From Candidatus Cacconaster equi (GTDB taxonomy: Bacteria > Bacteroidota > Bacteroidia > Bacteroidales > UBA932), in the NCBI GenBank assembly GCA_018065895.1, contig JAGHSK010000002.1, forward strand, positions 1 through 64,000: a stretch of 64,000 bases of DNA, given 5' to 3'. Shown piece after piece: positions 29,464-38,641 of the stretch. A program made the position numbers and the translations under genes. The first letter of the stretch is position 1. Each line of letters starts with the position of its first letter. The notes below the pieces were generated by a model. It had not been told where the DNA came from. It ran no database searches and was given only the letters and a program-made list of their open reading frames with translations.

Positions 29464-31485
29464 TTATTTCAATCCTCTTGCACGGAGCAGGGCATCAGGG
29501 TCAGGCTCCGCACCCCTGAAGCGTACGTACAGAGTCATAGGCTCTTCGCTGCCACCCATCTCAAGGATGTTGTGACGGAAACTCATAGCTGTCTCCTTGT
29601 CAAGAACTCCCCTTTCCTTGAAGAGTTCGAAAGCATCTTTGTCAAGAACTTCCGCCCACAGATAGCTGTAATAGCCGGCACTGTACCCACTATTGAAGAT
29701 ATGGTTGAAATAGGTTGTACGGTAGCGCGGAATGATTTGTTCAATCAGCCCCATCTCCTTGCAGGCTTTCTGTTCGAATTCTGCAATGTCGATGCCTTCG
29801 ACAGAGGTGAGTTCGTGCCATTTCATATCAAGAATGGATGCAGCGCAAAGTTCCGTGGTGGTAAAGCCCTGATTGAAGTTTCCTGCAGCGGTAATCTTCC
29901 TGACAAGTTCTTCAGGAATGACCTCCCCTGTCTGATAATGGCGTGCGTAAGTTGCCAGGACATCTGTATGGAACGCCCAGTTCTCATTGATCTGAGAAGG
30001 AAGTTCAACGAAGTCACGTGCAACGTTTGTTCCACTGACGGTGGTGTAATTGCACTGGGTGAGCAATCCGTGAAGTGCATGACCGAATTCGTGGAACATT
30101 GTCGATACATTGTCGAGAGTAAGGAGTGACGGCTTGTCTGCGGTCGGTTTGTTGAGGTTGCCTACATTGACGATGATAGGCCTTACCATTTCACCTTCAG
30201 CTGTCACGTACTCCTCACGGACATTGTTCATCCAGGCACCTCCGCGCTTGCTATCGCGTGGGAAGTAGTCTGTAAGCAGAATACCGATCAATGAACCGTC
30301 GCTGTCAGTAACCTTGAAGGCTTCTACTTCAGGATGGTACTTAGGCGCGTCAGCCACAGGTTCGAAACTGATTCCGTAAAGTTTGGATGCGGTGTTGAAT
30401 ACACCCTCACGTACATTCTCCATCTTGAAATATGGCTTAGTCTGCTCTTCATCGAGGTCATATCTGGCCTTGCGGACGCGCTCTGCGTAGAAGAACCAGT
30501 CCCAAGGCTGGATTCTAGAACCGGCGGCGACCTTTCCGGCAGCAATATCTTCATCCATTACTTTCTGCATATCGACAACCTCTTCCTCAGCACGTTTTAC
30601 GGAGTATTTCATTATGTTGGCGAGGAATGCATCGACTGTTGCAGGAGTCTTCGCCATCTTGTCCTGGAGAATCATCTCTGCAGGGCAGTTGTAGCCGAGG
30701 AGTTGCGCCTTCTCAATCTTAAGTCGGAGAATCTGGAGAATCACCTCCTTGTTGTCGTATTCGTTGCCGTTGTTTCCACGAGATGAATATGCCTTGAACA
30801 TCTTTTCGCGGAGTGCGCGGTCTTCAGTCGCCGCCATTACGTCAGGATATTCGGAAATGGAGATACCGAATTCATCTTTAAAGGAGTTGTTCTCCTTGAG
30901 AAGATTGGTTCCGAATTTGAGGCTGAGTTTTGAAAGCTCGGTGTTGATCTCCTTCATCCTGGCCTGTCCTGCTTCATCGAGGCCGATACCGTTCTTCTGG
31001 AAACTCTGGTATATTTTTTCAAGTACCATTTCCTGCTCGCGGGTAAGATTGAGGCTCTCTTTCTTGTCGTATACGGCTTTTACCTTTGCGTAGAGCTCTT
31101 TGTTGAAAGAGAGTTCGTTTGACCAGTCGGAAACCTTGACAGTCGCCTCTTCAACTATCTTCTCGAGGGATTCGGTTATGTCGGTTTCTGCAAGATTGAA
31201 CAGGACCCCTTCTGTTTTGGAGAGAATTTCTCCGGAGAGGTCGTAGGCTCCAATGACATTGTCGAAATCCGGCTCGTCGGTATTGGCGACAATTGCTTCG
31301 ATCTGTGCTTTGTGCTGTTTGATACCTTCTTCAATTGCAGGAAGATAATCGCTCTCCTGAATCTGCTCGAACGGAGGGATTCCGTATGGAGTGTCCCAGT
31401 CTGTGAGGAACGGGTTTGTGCGTTCTGAATGTCCGCAAGATGTAAGTGCTGCCATAACAGCTGCGATAATTAGGATTCTTTTCAT
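29464..31485 (-). CDS. dcp: M3-family metallopeptidase / peptidyl-dipeptidase Dcp-like lipoprotein
   Basis: MFHEFGHALHGLL (HExxH); lipobox ALTSCGHSE; start at 31485 rather than 31557 because a TATCTTTG -7 element lies at 31506-31513. Confidence 0.92.
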   Translation of the reverse strand: MKRILIIAAVMAALTSCGHSERTNPFLTDWDTPYGIPPFEQIQESDYLPAIEEGIKQHKAQIEAIVANTDEPDFDNVIGAYDLSGEILSKTEGVLFNLAETDITESLEKIVEEATVKVSDWSNELSFNKELYAKVKAVYDKKESLNLTREQEMVLEKIYQSFQKNGIGLDEAGQARMKEINTELSKLSLKFGTNLLKENNSFKDEFGISISEYPDVMAATEDRALREKMFKAYSSRGNNGNEYDNKEVILQILRLKIEKAQLLGYNCPAEMILQDKMAKTPATVDAFLANIMKYSVKRAEEEVVDMQKVMDEDIAAGKVAAGSRIQPWDWFFYAERVRKARYDLDEEQTKPYFKMENVREGVFNTASKLYGISFEPVADAPKYHPEVEAFKVTDSDGSLIGILLTDYFPRDSKRGGAWMNNVREEYVTAEGEMVRPIIVNVGNLNKPTADKPSLLTLDNVSTMFHEFGHALHGLLTQCNYTTVSGTNVARDFVELPSQINENWAFHTDVLATYARHYQTGEVIPEELVRKITAAGNFNQGFTTTELCAASILDMKWHELTSVEGIDIAEFEQKACKEMGLIEQIIPRYRTTYFNHIFNSGYSAGYYSYLWAEVLDKDAFELFKERGVLDKETAMSFRHNILEMGGSEEPMTLYVRFRGAEPDPDALLRARGLK

Positions 31486-31544
31486 ATAGGTGTTGTTATC
31501 TGAAACAAAGATACTCCAAATATTTTCTGAATTGTAAAAAATAA

Positions 31545-31575
31545 TTTGCGGGAACAAAAAAAGTTGTTACCTTTG
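31545..31575 (+). promoter_or_regulatory. tRNA-Gly promoter
   Basis: TTTG-N19-TACCTTTG, exact consensus, 13 nt upstream of tRNA. Confidence 0.8.
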
Positions 31576-31587
31576 CAATCCCATTAC

Positions 31588-31663
<76 letters not shown>

Positions 31664-31669
31664 AAAGAG

Positions 31670-31697
31670 AAAGGATGTCCGGCAGGATGTCCTTTTC
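31670..31697 (+). terminator. Terminator after tRNA-Gly
   Basis: aaaggatgtcc-ggca-ggatgtcctttt: 11 bp stem with two G-U pairs. Confidence 0.55.
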
Positions 31698-31831
31698 AGT
31701 GGATGGATTTGACTGCTTGCTACCACTTTAAAAAAAGGCTAAAACGAACCTTCCGTGCTTCGCACGTTCATATATTGCAAATGTCAAATCCTTCGTACTG
31801 AATGGTTTGACTTTTTTTATTTTGCAATACT

Positions 31832-33073
31832 ATGTATCTGTTTACATCAGAATCAGTTTCTGAAGGGCATCCTGACAAGGTTGCCGATCAGATTTCAGAT
31901 GCCATCCTCGACGATTTTCTCCGTCAGGATCCCTCTTCTCACGTTGCTTGTGAGACATTCGTCACCACAGGGCTTGCCGTAATCGGAGGAGAGGTGACCT
32001 CCCACGACGCCTACGTTGACATTCAGGAGGTGGCGCGCCGCACAATACGCAGAATCGGCTATACAAAAGGAGAATATTGCTTCAGCGCAGACTCCTGCGC
32101 AGTTATTTCCGCCCTTCACGAACAAAGTGCGGACATAGCCCAGGGGGTGAACCGCGAAGTCAAGGAAGACCAGGGCGCAGGCGATCAGGGAATGATGTTC
32201 GGCTATGCCTGCAGCGAAACTACAGAATATATGCCGCTGCCACTGACATTGGCTCACATAGCACTCATCGAACTGGCGAAGATCCGGCGCGAGGAGAATT
32301 CTCCTATGCCATATCTTCGTCCGGATGCAAAGTCACAGTTCACAGTGGAATATGAAGACGACCACACTCCGAGAAGGATACATACCTTCGTTCTGAGCAC
32401 CCAGCACGACGAGGATGTCGATCAGGCACGCATTACAAAAGATGTCAGGGAAATCCTGATTCCTCGCATAAAAAGCCGTCTTTCCGAGAAGAATGCCGCC
32501 CTTTTCAAGGAGGATATGATACTTCACGTCAACCCTACCGGGAAATTTGTAATCGGTGGCCCGCATGGTGACACAGGTCTTACCGGACGCAAGATTATCG
32601 TTGACACCTATGGCGGAAGAGGAGCGCACGGAGGTGGAGCGTTCTCAGGAAAAGATCCCAGCAAAGTTGACAGAAGCGCAGCATATGCGGCACGTTACAT
32701 TGCAAAGAATATGGTAGCCGCCGGAATTGCAAAGGAGATGCTCGTGCAAATCTCCTACGCAATCGGAATCGCCAAACCTGTAAGCATCTTCGTAAACACT
32801 TACGGCACTTCCCAGGTACCGTTCACGGATGGGCAGATTGCTGAAAAGATAGGTGGAATCTTCGATCTCCGTCCAGCTGCAATCATCAGGAAATTCGGTT
32901 TGACAAATCCTATATTCGAGCCGACCGCCGCATACGGGCATATGGGACGCGATCCTTTCAAAAAAGAGGTGGAACTTGTAAGAAACGGCAGGAAAGTAAA
33001 ATCAACCGTCCAATTCTTCGGATGGGAATTGCTTGACAGCGTAGATATCTGCCGCGAAGCTCTTTTGAAATAG
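31832..33073 (+). CDS. metK: S-adenosylmethionine synthase
   Basis: [63 protein letters not shown]. Confidence 0.98.
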   Translation: MYLFTSESVSEGHPDKVADQISDAILDDFLRQDPSSHVACETFVTTGLAVIGGEVTSHDAYVDIQEVARRTIRRIGYTKGEYCFSADSCAVISALHEQSADIAQGVNREVKEDQGAGDQGMMFGYACSETTEYMPLPLTLAHIALIELAKIRREENSPMPYLRPDAKSQFTVEYEDDHTPRRIHTFVLSTQHDEDVDQARITKDVREILIPRIKSRLSEKNAALFKEDMILHVNPTGKFVIGGPHGDTGLTGRKIIVDTYGGRGAHGGGAFSGKDPSKVDRSAAYAARYIAKNMVAAGIAKEMLVQISYAIGIAKPVSIFVNTYGTSQVPFTDGQIAEKIGGIFDLRPAAIIRKFGLTNPIFEPTAAYGHMGRDPFKKEVELVRNGRKVKSTVQFFGWELLDSVDICREALLK

Positions 33074-33084
33074 GATTCCCCGGA

Positions 33085-35583
33085 TCAGATATCCATTTCA
33101 ACCACCGTAATACCTGCGCCGCCCAATTGTATGTCTTCATCTCTGAATGAAGCTACGGAAGGGACCGTCCGCAGGTATTTGCGTATCTCTTCCCTAAGGA
33201 CTCCATTGCCCTTTCCGTGGAGGATCTTGACCTGACCGATGCCCACCATGGTAGCGTCATCAATAAACTGCATCACAATCTGCAGCGCACCGTCAAGCCT
33301 CTCGCCACGAATATCTATTGAAGGCTGGAACTCAAGTCTGCGCCGGCTTATTGATTCCGAATTGAAGGAAGTCGAAGGCCGGAACGAAGACCTTGTCTTT
33401 TCACGGAACTGCTGGTTGGAGATTCTCTCCACCTTGTCGGGAGACATTTTGCTGATGATGTTCCCCACAGACACCATAATGTTCTTGGAGGAGATCCTGG
33501 TGACCTCTCCAACCATCTCACTATCCTTCAGATGTACCTTGTCTCCCACTTTCAGCGGCTCATCCGCCGAAGGCTCCGCAGGATTCCCCTTCTGTTTCGC
33601 GGCAGCGGATTCCTCTCCACGGCGTGCCTTACGTTCAGCCTCACGCTGTTTGCGGGCAATAATCTGCTGCATCTTCTTCTCAATAGCCTCATCCTGCTGC
33701 GACTGACGTTCTTTGTCAATGGCTTTCCCGAAGTCTTTCAACCCTTCGCGGGCAATTTTCGTCTTCTGCTTTTCAGCCTGGGCCTCCTTTATCTGGCGGA
33801 TGGTCTTTTCCACCTCCCTGTTGGCCCCTGAAATGATGGCGGCCGCCTCTTTTCGTGCCTCATCCAGAACCTTTTTCTTCAGAGCCTTCACCTCTTCCAG
33901 TTCTTTCTGGTATTTGTCGGTAAGGTTTTCAAGCGTCTTGTCAGTGCTCTTTATGCGTGCAATCTTTTCGTCAAGAACACGTCTGTTTCTGGCAATCTTG
34001 CGCAGATTCCGCTCAATGTTGACAAAATCCGCTCCTGCACGGTCCTCGGCATCCTTTACAATAGCTTCAGGAAGACCTATATTGCGTGCGAGTTCAAAAG
34101 CGAACGAGTTGCCGGGCATTCCCTGCTCAAGTTTGAAAAGAGGTTTTATGGCGGCTCCATCGAAGAGCATCGCTCCGTTGCACACTCCCTTGCTTCCATC
34201 AGCATACAATTTCAGGTTAGTGTAGTGGGTGGTCATTACACCGTACGCACCTCTTCTGTCAAGTTCCGCAAGTATCGCTTCGGCAATAGCCCCGCCTGCC
34301 GCAGGCTCAGTGCCGCTTCCGAATTCATCAATCAGAACAAGGGAACCGGATGTCGCATCCGCAAGAATCTCCTTCATTTCGCTCAAATGCGAGCTGTAAG
34401 TGCTCAAATCGTTGTCAATGGACTGATTATCTCCGATATCTATGAAAATCCTGTCGAAGATAAGCATCTCACTTATTTCTGACGTAGGAATCAACATTCC
34501 CCATTGAAACATATATTGAAGCAATCCCACCGTCTTGAGACAAACGCTTTTTCCTCCTGCATTCGGGCCGGAAATGAGCAGGATATGCTTGTCTTTGGTC
34601 AACGTGAGAGTAAGCGGCACTATCTCCTTGCCCTCCCTTCTGAGCGAAGCCTCCAGCAGCGGGTGTCGTGCACGTCTCAAAATAAGAGACCCCTCCGTTG
34701 AAATTACGGGCATGCCGGCTATCATGTCAAGAGCGACAAGTGCCTTTGCCCTGATGAAGTCGATTTCGCCGATATATTCGGATGCAGCTATCAGCCCTAC
34801 CAGATACGGACGCAGGAATTCCGAAAATTCGAAGAGAATGCGCGCAATCTCCCTCTGCTCCTCAAACTGCAGTTCCCGTACCTGATTGTTGAGTTCTATG
34901 ACCTCGAGAGGCTCTATGAATGCTGTCTTTCCGGTGGCAGACTCATCGAATACAATTCCCTGCAGCTTTCGTTTGTTTGAGGCCGAAACAGGAATTAAAA
35001 TATGACCGTCACGTATGGTTATCTCAGCCTCTGCATCCACTATTCCATCCGTCTGCGCCGCCTTAAGCACATTGGCAATTCTTTTCGAGATCGTACCTTC
35101 TTTGGAGCGCAGGTTCCTGCGGATTTCCGCCAACTGTGGGGATGCCGTGTCGCGCACCTCTCCGGTGCTGTCCAGAATCCTTCCTATCGCCCGTCTGATT
35201 TCCGGATAGTATTCAACTGAAGATGAGAGTTGCCTGAGCATCGGATAAAGATCATCCTTACATCCTTCGAAGAAGCGAAGGATGCCGCTGAGTGTTTCCA
35301 GACTTCTGCCGAGCAGTTTCAGTGAAGGAAGATCTATCGATGTGTTCTCCGCTTGAAGCTGAAGAAGGAAAGGCTTGGTATCGATGAATCCCTGTGAAGG
35401 AAAGCTGTCTTCAAACATACAAATGAGCCGCATCTCGTCGGTAAGTCCAAGACGCTGCATAATCTCCCCCTGGCCAGTGGAAATCTGCTCCGACTCAACT
35501 TTTCTTGCAGCGTATTGAGTTGCGCACCTTGCAGAAACGAGCCCCCTTACTTTGTCAAAACCTATCTTCTGTTCCAGCCCCAT
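33085..35583 (-). CDS. mutS2: Endonuclease MutS2 (Smr domain)
   Basis: ISGPNAGGKSVCLKTVGL Walker A; LVLIDEFGSGTEP; C-terminal Smr VKILHGKGNGVLREEIRKYLR. Confidence 0.96.
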   Translation of the reverse strand: MGLEQKIGFDKVRGLVSARCATQYAARKVESEQISTGQGEIMQRLGLTDEMRLICMFEDSFPSQGFIDTKPFLLQLQAENTSIDLPSLKLLGRSLETLSGILRFFEGCKDDLYPMLRQLSSSVEYYPEIRRAIGRILDSTGEVRDTASPQLAEIRRNLRSKEGTISKRIANVLKAAQTDGIVDAEAEITIRDGHILIPVSASNKRKLQGIVFDESATGKTAFIEPLEVIELNNQVRELQFEEQREIARILFEFSEFLRPYLVGLIAASEYIGEIDFIRAKALVALDMIAGMPVISTEGSLILRRARHPLLEASLRREGKEIVPLTLTLTKDKHILLISGPNAGGKSVCLKTVGLLQYMFQWGMLIPTSEISEMLIFDRIFIDIGDNQSIDNDLSTYSSHLSEMKEILADATSGSLVLIDEFGSGTEPAAGGAIAEAILAELDRRGAYGVMTTHYTNLKLYADGSKGVCNGAMLFDGAAIKPLFKLEQGMPGNSFAFELARNIGLPEAIVKDAEDRAGADFVNIERNLRKIARNRRVLDEKIARIKSTDKTLENLTDKYQKELEEVKALKKKVLDEARKEAAAIISGANREVEKTIRQIKEAQAEKQKTKIAREGLKDFGKAIDKERQSQQDEAIEKKMQQIIARKQREAERKARRGEESAAAKQKGNPAEPSADEPLKVGDKVHLKDSEMVGEVTRISSKNIMVSVGNIISKMSPDKVERISNQQFREKTRSSFRPSTSFNSESISRRRLEFQPSIDIRGERLDGALQIVMQFIDDATMVGIGQVKILHGKGNGVLREEIRKYLRTVPSVASFRDEDIQLGGAGITVVEMDI

Positions 35584-35586
35584 CTG

Positions 35587-36372
35587 CTATTTGTATGAAT
35601 TTTCTATAGCCAGCCTGAGCTCGTTTATACTGTTCATCGTGCGGATCTCTCCTGCCTGGATGAAAGATATCTCTCCCGTCTCTTCAGAAACCACAATCAC
35701 GGAGGCGTCCGATATTTCACTGATGCCGATTGCAGCCCTGTGCCGCATTCCATAACGCGGAGGAATATCCTGCCTTCCCGTTATCGGTAATGTGCAGCGT
35801 GCTGAAACTATCTGTTCAGTGTCCATTATCATTGCTCCATCGTGAAGAGGAGTGTTCTTGAAGAAGATGTTTTCAATCAAACGTCTGTTGATTTTAGCCA
35901 TGATGACGTCACCGGTCTGCACTACCTCACCCATATCGGACATGTGTCTGAGGACGATGAGAGCACCGGTCTTTGTCTCCGACATCTCTTTGCATGCAGC
36001 GGTGAGCTCCTCAAGTTCAGCAACTCCCATTCCCTCGTGATCCTTGGCGCCCGAGCGGAGGAATCTCTTCAGAAGTCCGCCTGACGCCGCTGAATATCTG
36101 AAACTCAACCGGAGAAGGAATTGTCTGATTTCCGGTTGGAATATTACGATTAATGCAATGACGCCTACTCCGAGCACCTGTCCGAGAAGGAAAGAGAGAA
36201 GTTTCATCTTCAGCGCTCTGGCAACAATCCATATCACGTAAATCAATACGATTCCCGAAAAGATATTGACTGCGGATGTACCTCTGATGAGCCGTATCAT
36301 CCAGAAAACCAGAAGGCCCACCATCAGTATGTCAAGCACGTCGATGAACGTTATGTTTATGAAATCAAGCAT
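35587..36372 (-). CDS. cdaA: Diadenylate cyclase
   Basis: DAC motifs PLHDGAMI and RHRAAIGISE; three N-terminal TM helices. Confidence 0.94.
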   Translation of the reverse strand: MLDFINITFIDVLDILMVGLLVFWMIRLIRGTSAVNIFSGIVLIYVIWIVARALKMKLLSFLLGQVLGVGVIALIVIFQPEIRQFLLRLSFRYSAASGGLLKRFLRSGAKDHEGMGVAELEELTAACKEMSETKTGALIVLRHMSDMGEVVQTGDVIMAKINRRLIENIFFKNTPLHDGAMIMDTEQIVSARCTLPITGRQDIPPRYGMRHRAAIGISEISDASVIVVSEETGEISFIQAGEIRTMNSINELRLAIENSYK

Positions 36373-36391
36373 ATCTTGCGAAGTTAACCAA

Positions 36392-36814
36392 TTATTCCCT
36401 ATTCCACAACAACTTCTTCCCGAAGCCCAGGCAGTTGTCCGTGAATTTCAATGACATGAGTTTCAAGAACCATATTTCACCGTCCTTCAATGCCGCATAG
36501 GGGAATCTCTTCATATATGCCTTGCGGCATTTGTCGTGAAAGTCGCCTTCACACATCTGCGAGAGCGCCGTGAACTGAAGTCCTTGAATCCTTGCAATCT
36601 CCTCCGTCTCAAGAAATACGGAACCTGCCACATTGGGATTTCGGACAAAGAGACAGGAGTGTCTTGTCGATTTTTCCGAACAAATGACGAAACCCTCTTC
36701 CTCCGGCAGATAGGCATAAAAACAATTTGCGCACCAAAGGTCATCCTGCGCCGCAGCCGCTACGGTCAGAACATGATGGGAGAGTATGAATCGCGTTATC
36801 TTTTCATTTATCAT
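36392..36814 (-). CDS. Pyridoxamine 5'-phosphate oxidase-like (YhbP-type) protein
   Basis: MINEKITRFILSHHVLTVAAAAQDDLWCANCFYAY; 140 aa from the ATG at 36814; the 102-aa upstream ORF extension runs through the divergent comF gene. Confidence 0.7.
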   Translation of the reverse strand: MINEKITRFILSHHVLTVAAAAQDDLWCANCFYAYLPEEEGFVICSEKSTRHSCLFVRNPNVAGSVFLETEEIARIQGLQFTALSQMCEGDFHDKCRKAYMKRFPYAALKDGEIWFLKLMSLKFTDNCLGFGKKLLWNRE

Positions 36815-36818
36815 ACGG

Positions 36819-36826
36819 CAAAAGTA
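36819..36826 (-). promoter_or_regulatory. -7 element for PNPOx-like gene
   Basis: Reverse complement TACTTTTG ending 4 nt before the start codon. Confidence 0.6.
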
Positions 36827-36838
36827 GCATAATTTAAC

Positions 36839-36846
36839 TACATTTG
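36839..36846 (+). promoter_or_regulatory. -7 element for comF-like gene
   Basis: TACATTTG, 7 nt before ATG. Confidence 0.6.
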
Positions 36847-36853
36847 CATTGAT

Positions 36854-37573
36854 ATGAGACGATTGGTTGAGGCGTTTGTTCTTTATTCCGATGCTCTGAA
36901 AGAGCTTTTCTTCCCCCGCCACTGTATAGTGTGCGGAGATGCTCTGCCTGCCGGCCAGCGCGATTTGTGCGCCCGCTGCCGTGAGGATCTGCCCTTGACA
37001 TATTTCTGGGATTGGGTTCAGAATCCCGCATTTGAACGGATTACGAAATATGTTCAGATAGAATCTGCCGCATCTCTGTTTTTCTTCCGGGAAGAAGCGG
37101 GTTACAATCATATCCTGCACGCCATCAAATATGGCGGCAACACCTCACTTGGCTATGAGCTGGGCTCCGAATTCGGTGCATTTCTGCTTGACAGCCCCGG
37201 TTTTGCCGGCATCGATGCAGTAGTTCCGGTACCGCTTCACCGCCTGAGAAGGTTCCGAAGAGGATATAACCAGGCGGAAGTGATTGCTTCCGGCATAGCT
37301 TCATCTCTTGGAATCCCGCTTGTCACAAATATAGTCCAGCGTGTGAAAAGGACTGGAACACAGACACGGCTTCATGGCTCCGAGAAGAAAAAGAACGTTG
37401 AAGGAGCTTTCTCCGCAAATGAGTTTCATGCAAAAAAAATGGCCGGCAACGGTACCGGTCATATTCTTCTTGTGGATGATGTGCTCACATCCGGAGCCAC
37501 ACTGTCTGAATGTGCGAAACAACTGACGCCTTATTTCAAGGTAAGTGTGGTATCTCTCTCCTTCGTGGAATGA
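36854..37573 (+). CDS. comF: ComF-family phosphoribosyltransferase
   Basis: CIVCGDALPAGQRDLCARCREDLP zinc-finger region; PRPP loop HILLVDDVLTSGATL. Confidence 0.93.
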   Translation: MRRLVEAFVLYSDALKELFFPRHCIVCGDALPAGQRDLCARCREDLPLTYFWDWVQNPAFERITKYVQIESAASLFFFREEAGYNHILHAIKYGGNTSLGYELGSEFGAFLLDSPGFAGIDAVVPVPLHRLRRFRRGYNQAEVIASGIASSLGIPLVTNIVQRVKRTGTQTRLHGSEKKKNVEGAFSANEFHAKKMAGNGTGHILLVDDVLTSGATLSECAKQLTPYFKVSVVSLSFVE

Positions 37574-37579
37574 GTGTTA

Positions 37580-38221
37580 TCAGGCCCCTGCCTGATTTAC
37601 AGTCAGAACCAATTCCGTATCAGGATAGTCGTCAAGGGCAAGCGTTATCAAGTACACCTTTGAGGCTGCTTCCTCATTCCGAGGAATTTTAACCTCGACA
37701 TCGACATTGTTCTTGTCGTTGCAGTCAGGCGTGATCTTCCCCGTCCAGTCCCACCCTTCTCCGTTGCAGGTGACGCTCTTCACCTTCCACGGGCAATTGG
37801 AATTGACGGTAAAATACACCGAACCACCCTCTGCGGAAGTGCTTAAAGACTTCTGCTCGCAAATGAGCATAGGCTTCGCGTCGCGGGTAACTACGAAATA
37901 TGTGCTTCTTTGGTCATCTTCAGTCCTTACAGCGAGGAATTTAACCCTTGTAGCTCTCGTACGTCCCTCCACATTGGGCTTGGCCGATACCGTAACGATT
38001 GCATCCCCCCTGCCGCTGCTTGGCTCAACGTTGACCTCAAGAGAATCCGACCAGGATGCGGTCCAAGGCGCATTGGATGAAATTCTGACTGAAACAGACC
38101 CTCCTGTGTACGGGATGTTCTGTTCGCCGATAAAACATTCTATTTCAGCCTCGCCCTCTTTTTGACAAGCCGCGAAAGCCATCAAGGCAACAGCAAAAAA
38201 CAGTATCGATATCTTCTTCAT
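37580..38221 (-). CDS. BACON-domain lipoprotein
   Basis: Lipobox LMAFAACQKEG; ISSNAPWTASWSDSLEVNVEPSSGRGDAIVTVSAKPN; two repeats. Confidence 0.8.
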   Translation of the reverse strand: MKKISILFFAVALMAFAACQKEGEAEIECFIGEQNIPYTGGSVSVRISSNAPWTASWSDSLEVNVEPSSGRGDAIVTVSAKPNVEGRTRATRVKFLAVRTEDDQRSTYFVVTRDAKPMLICEQKSLSTSAEGGSVYFTVNSNCPWKVKSVTCNGEGWDWTGKITPDCNDKNNVDVEVKIPRNEEAASKVYLITLALDDYPDTELVLTVNQAGA

Positions 38222-38286
38222 TGTACTAATTCAATATGCAAATATATCTATTTTTTAATAACTTCGCGTGTGAAAACACACTGATA

Positions 38287-38634
38287 GTGAAAAAAGCCCT
38301 CGCAATAATCATTCCTTTGGCTACGGTGCTTCTCATCGCACCGCAGTTTTCCTCCTGCGAGAAATATGTCCTGCCGGAAATGTCCCTGACTCCGGATACT
38401 CTCTATTTCAGAGCGAACGCCGACAGTTCTACGGTGAATGTCAAGGCAAACATAAAATGGGACGTTTCAAAGAGCGGACAGATCAACTGGCTTGAATTTT
38501 CTCCGGATGAAGGAGAGGGAGACGGCGAGGTCAAAATAAAAGTGACCGCCTCAACTGAATCCAGCCGGGAGGCCACTTTGACTTTCAGAAGCGAAACGCT
38601 TGAAAAGGAACTGGTGGTCATCCAGTCCAAGTAA
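38287..38634 (+). CDS. Single BACON-like domain lipoprotein (GTG start)
   Basis: APQFSSCEKY lipobox; NADSSTVNVKANIKWDVSKSGQINWLEFSPDEGEGDGEVKIKVTASTESSREATLTF. Confidence 0.65.
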   Translation: MKKALAIIIPLATVLLIAPQFSSCEKYVLPEMSLTPDTLYFRANADSSTVNVKANIKWDVSKSGQINWLEFSPDEGEGDGEVKIKVTASTESSREATLTFRSETLEKELVVIQSK

Positions 38635-38641
38635 GACCTGT

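Noticed and set aside
31664-31831. Possible SAM riboswitch upstream of metK
   Set aside because: Could not identify a recognisable SAM aptamer core; the hairpin at 31670 fits a tRNA terminator
36815-37120. 102-codon N-terminal extension of the PNPOx-like ORF
   Set aside because: Lies inside the divergent comF gene; the homologous start and -7 box support 36814
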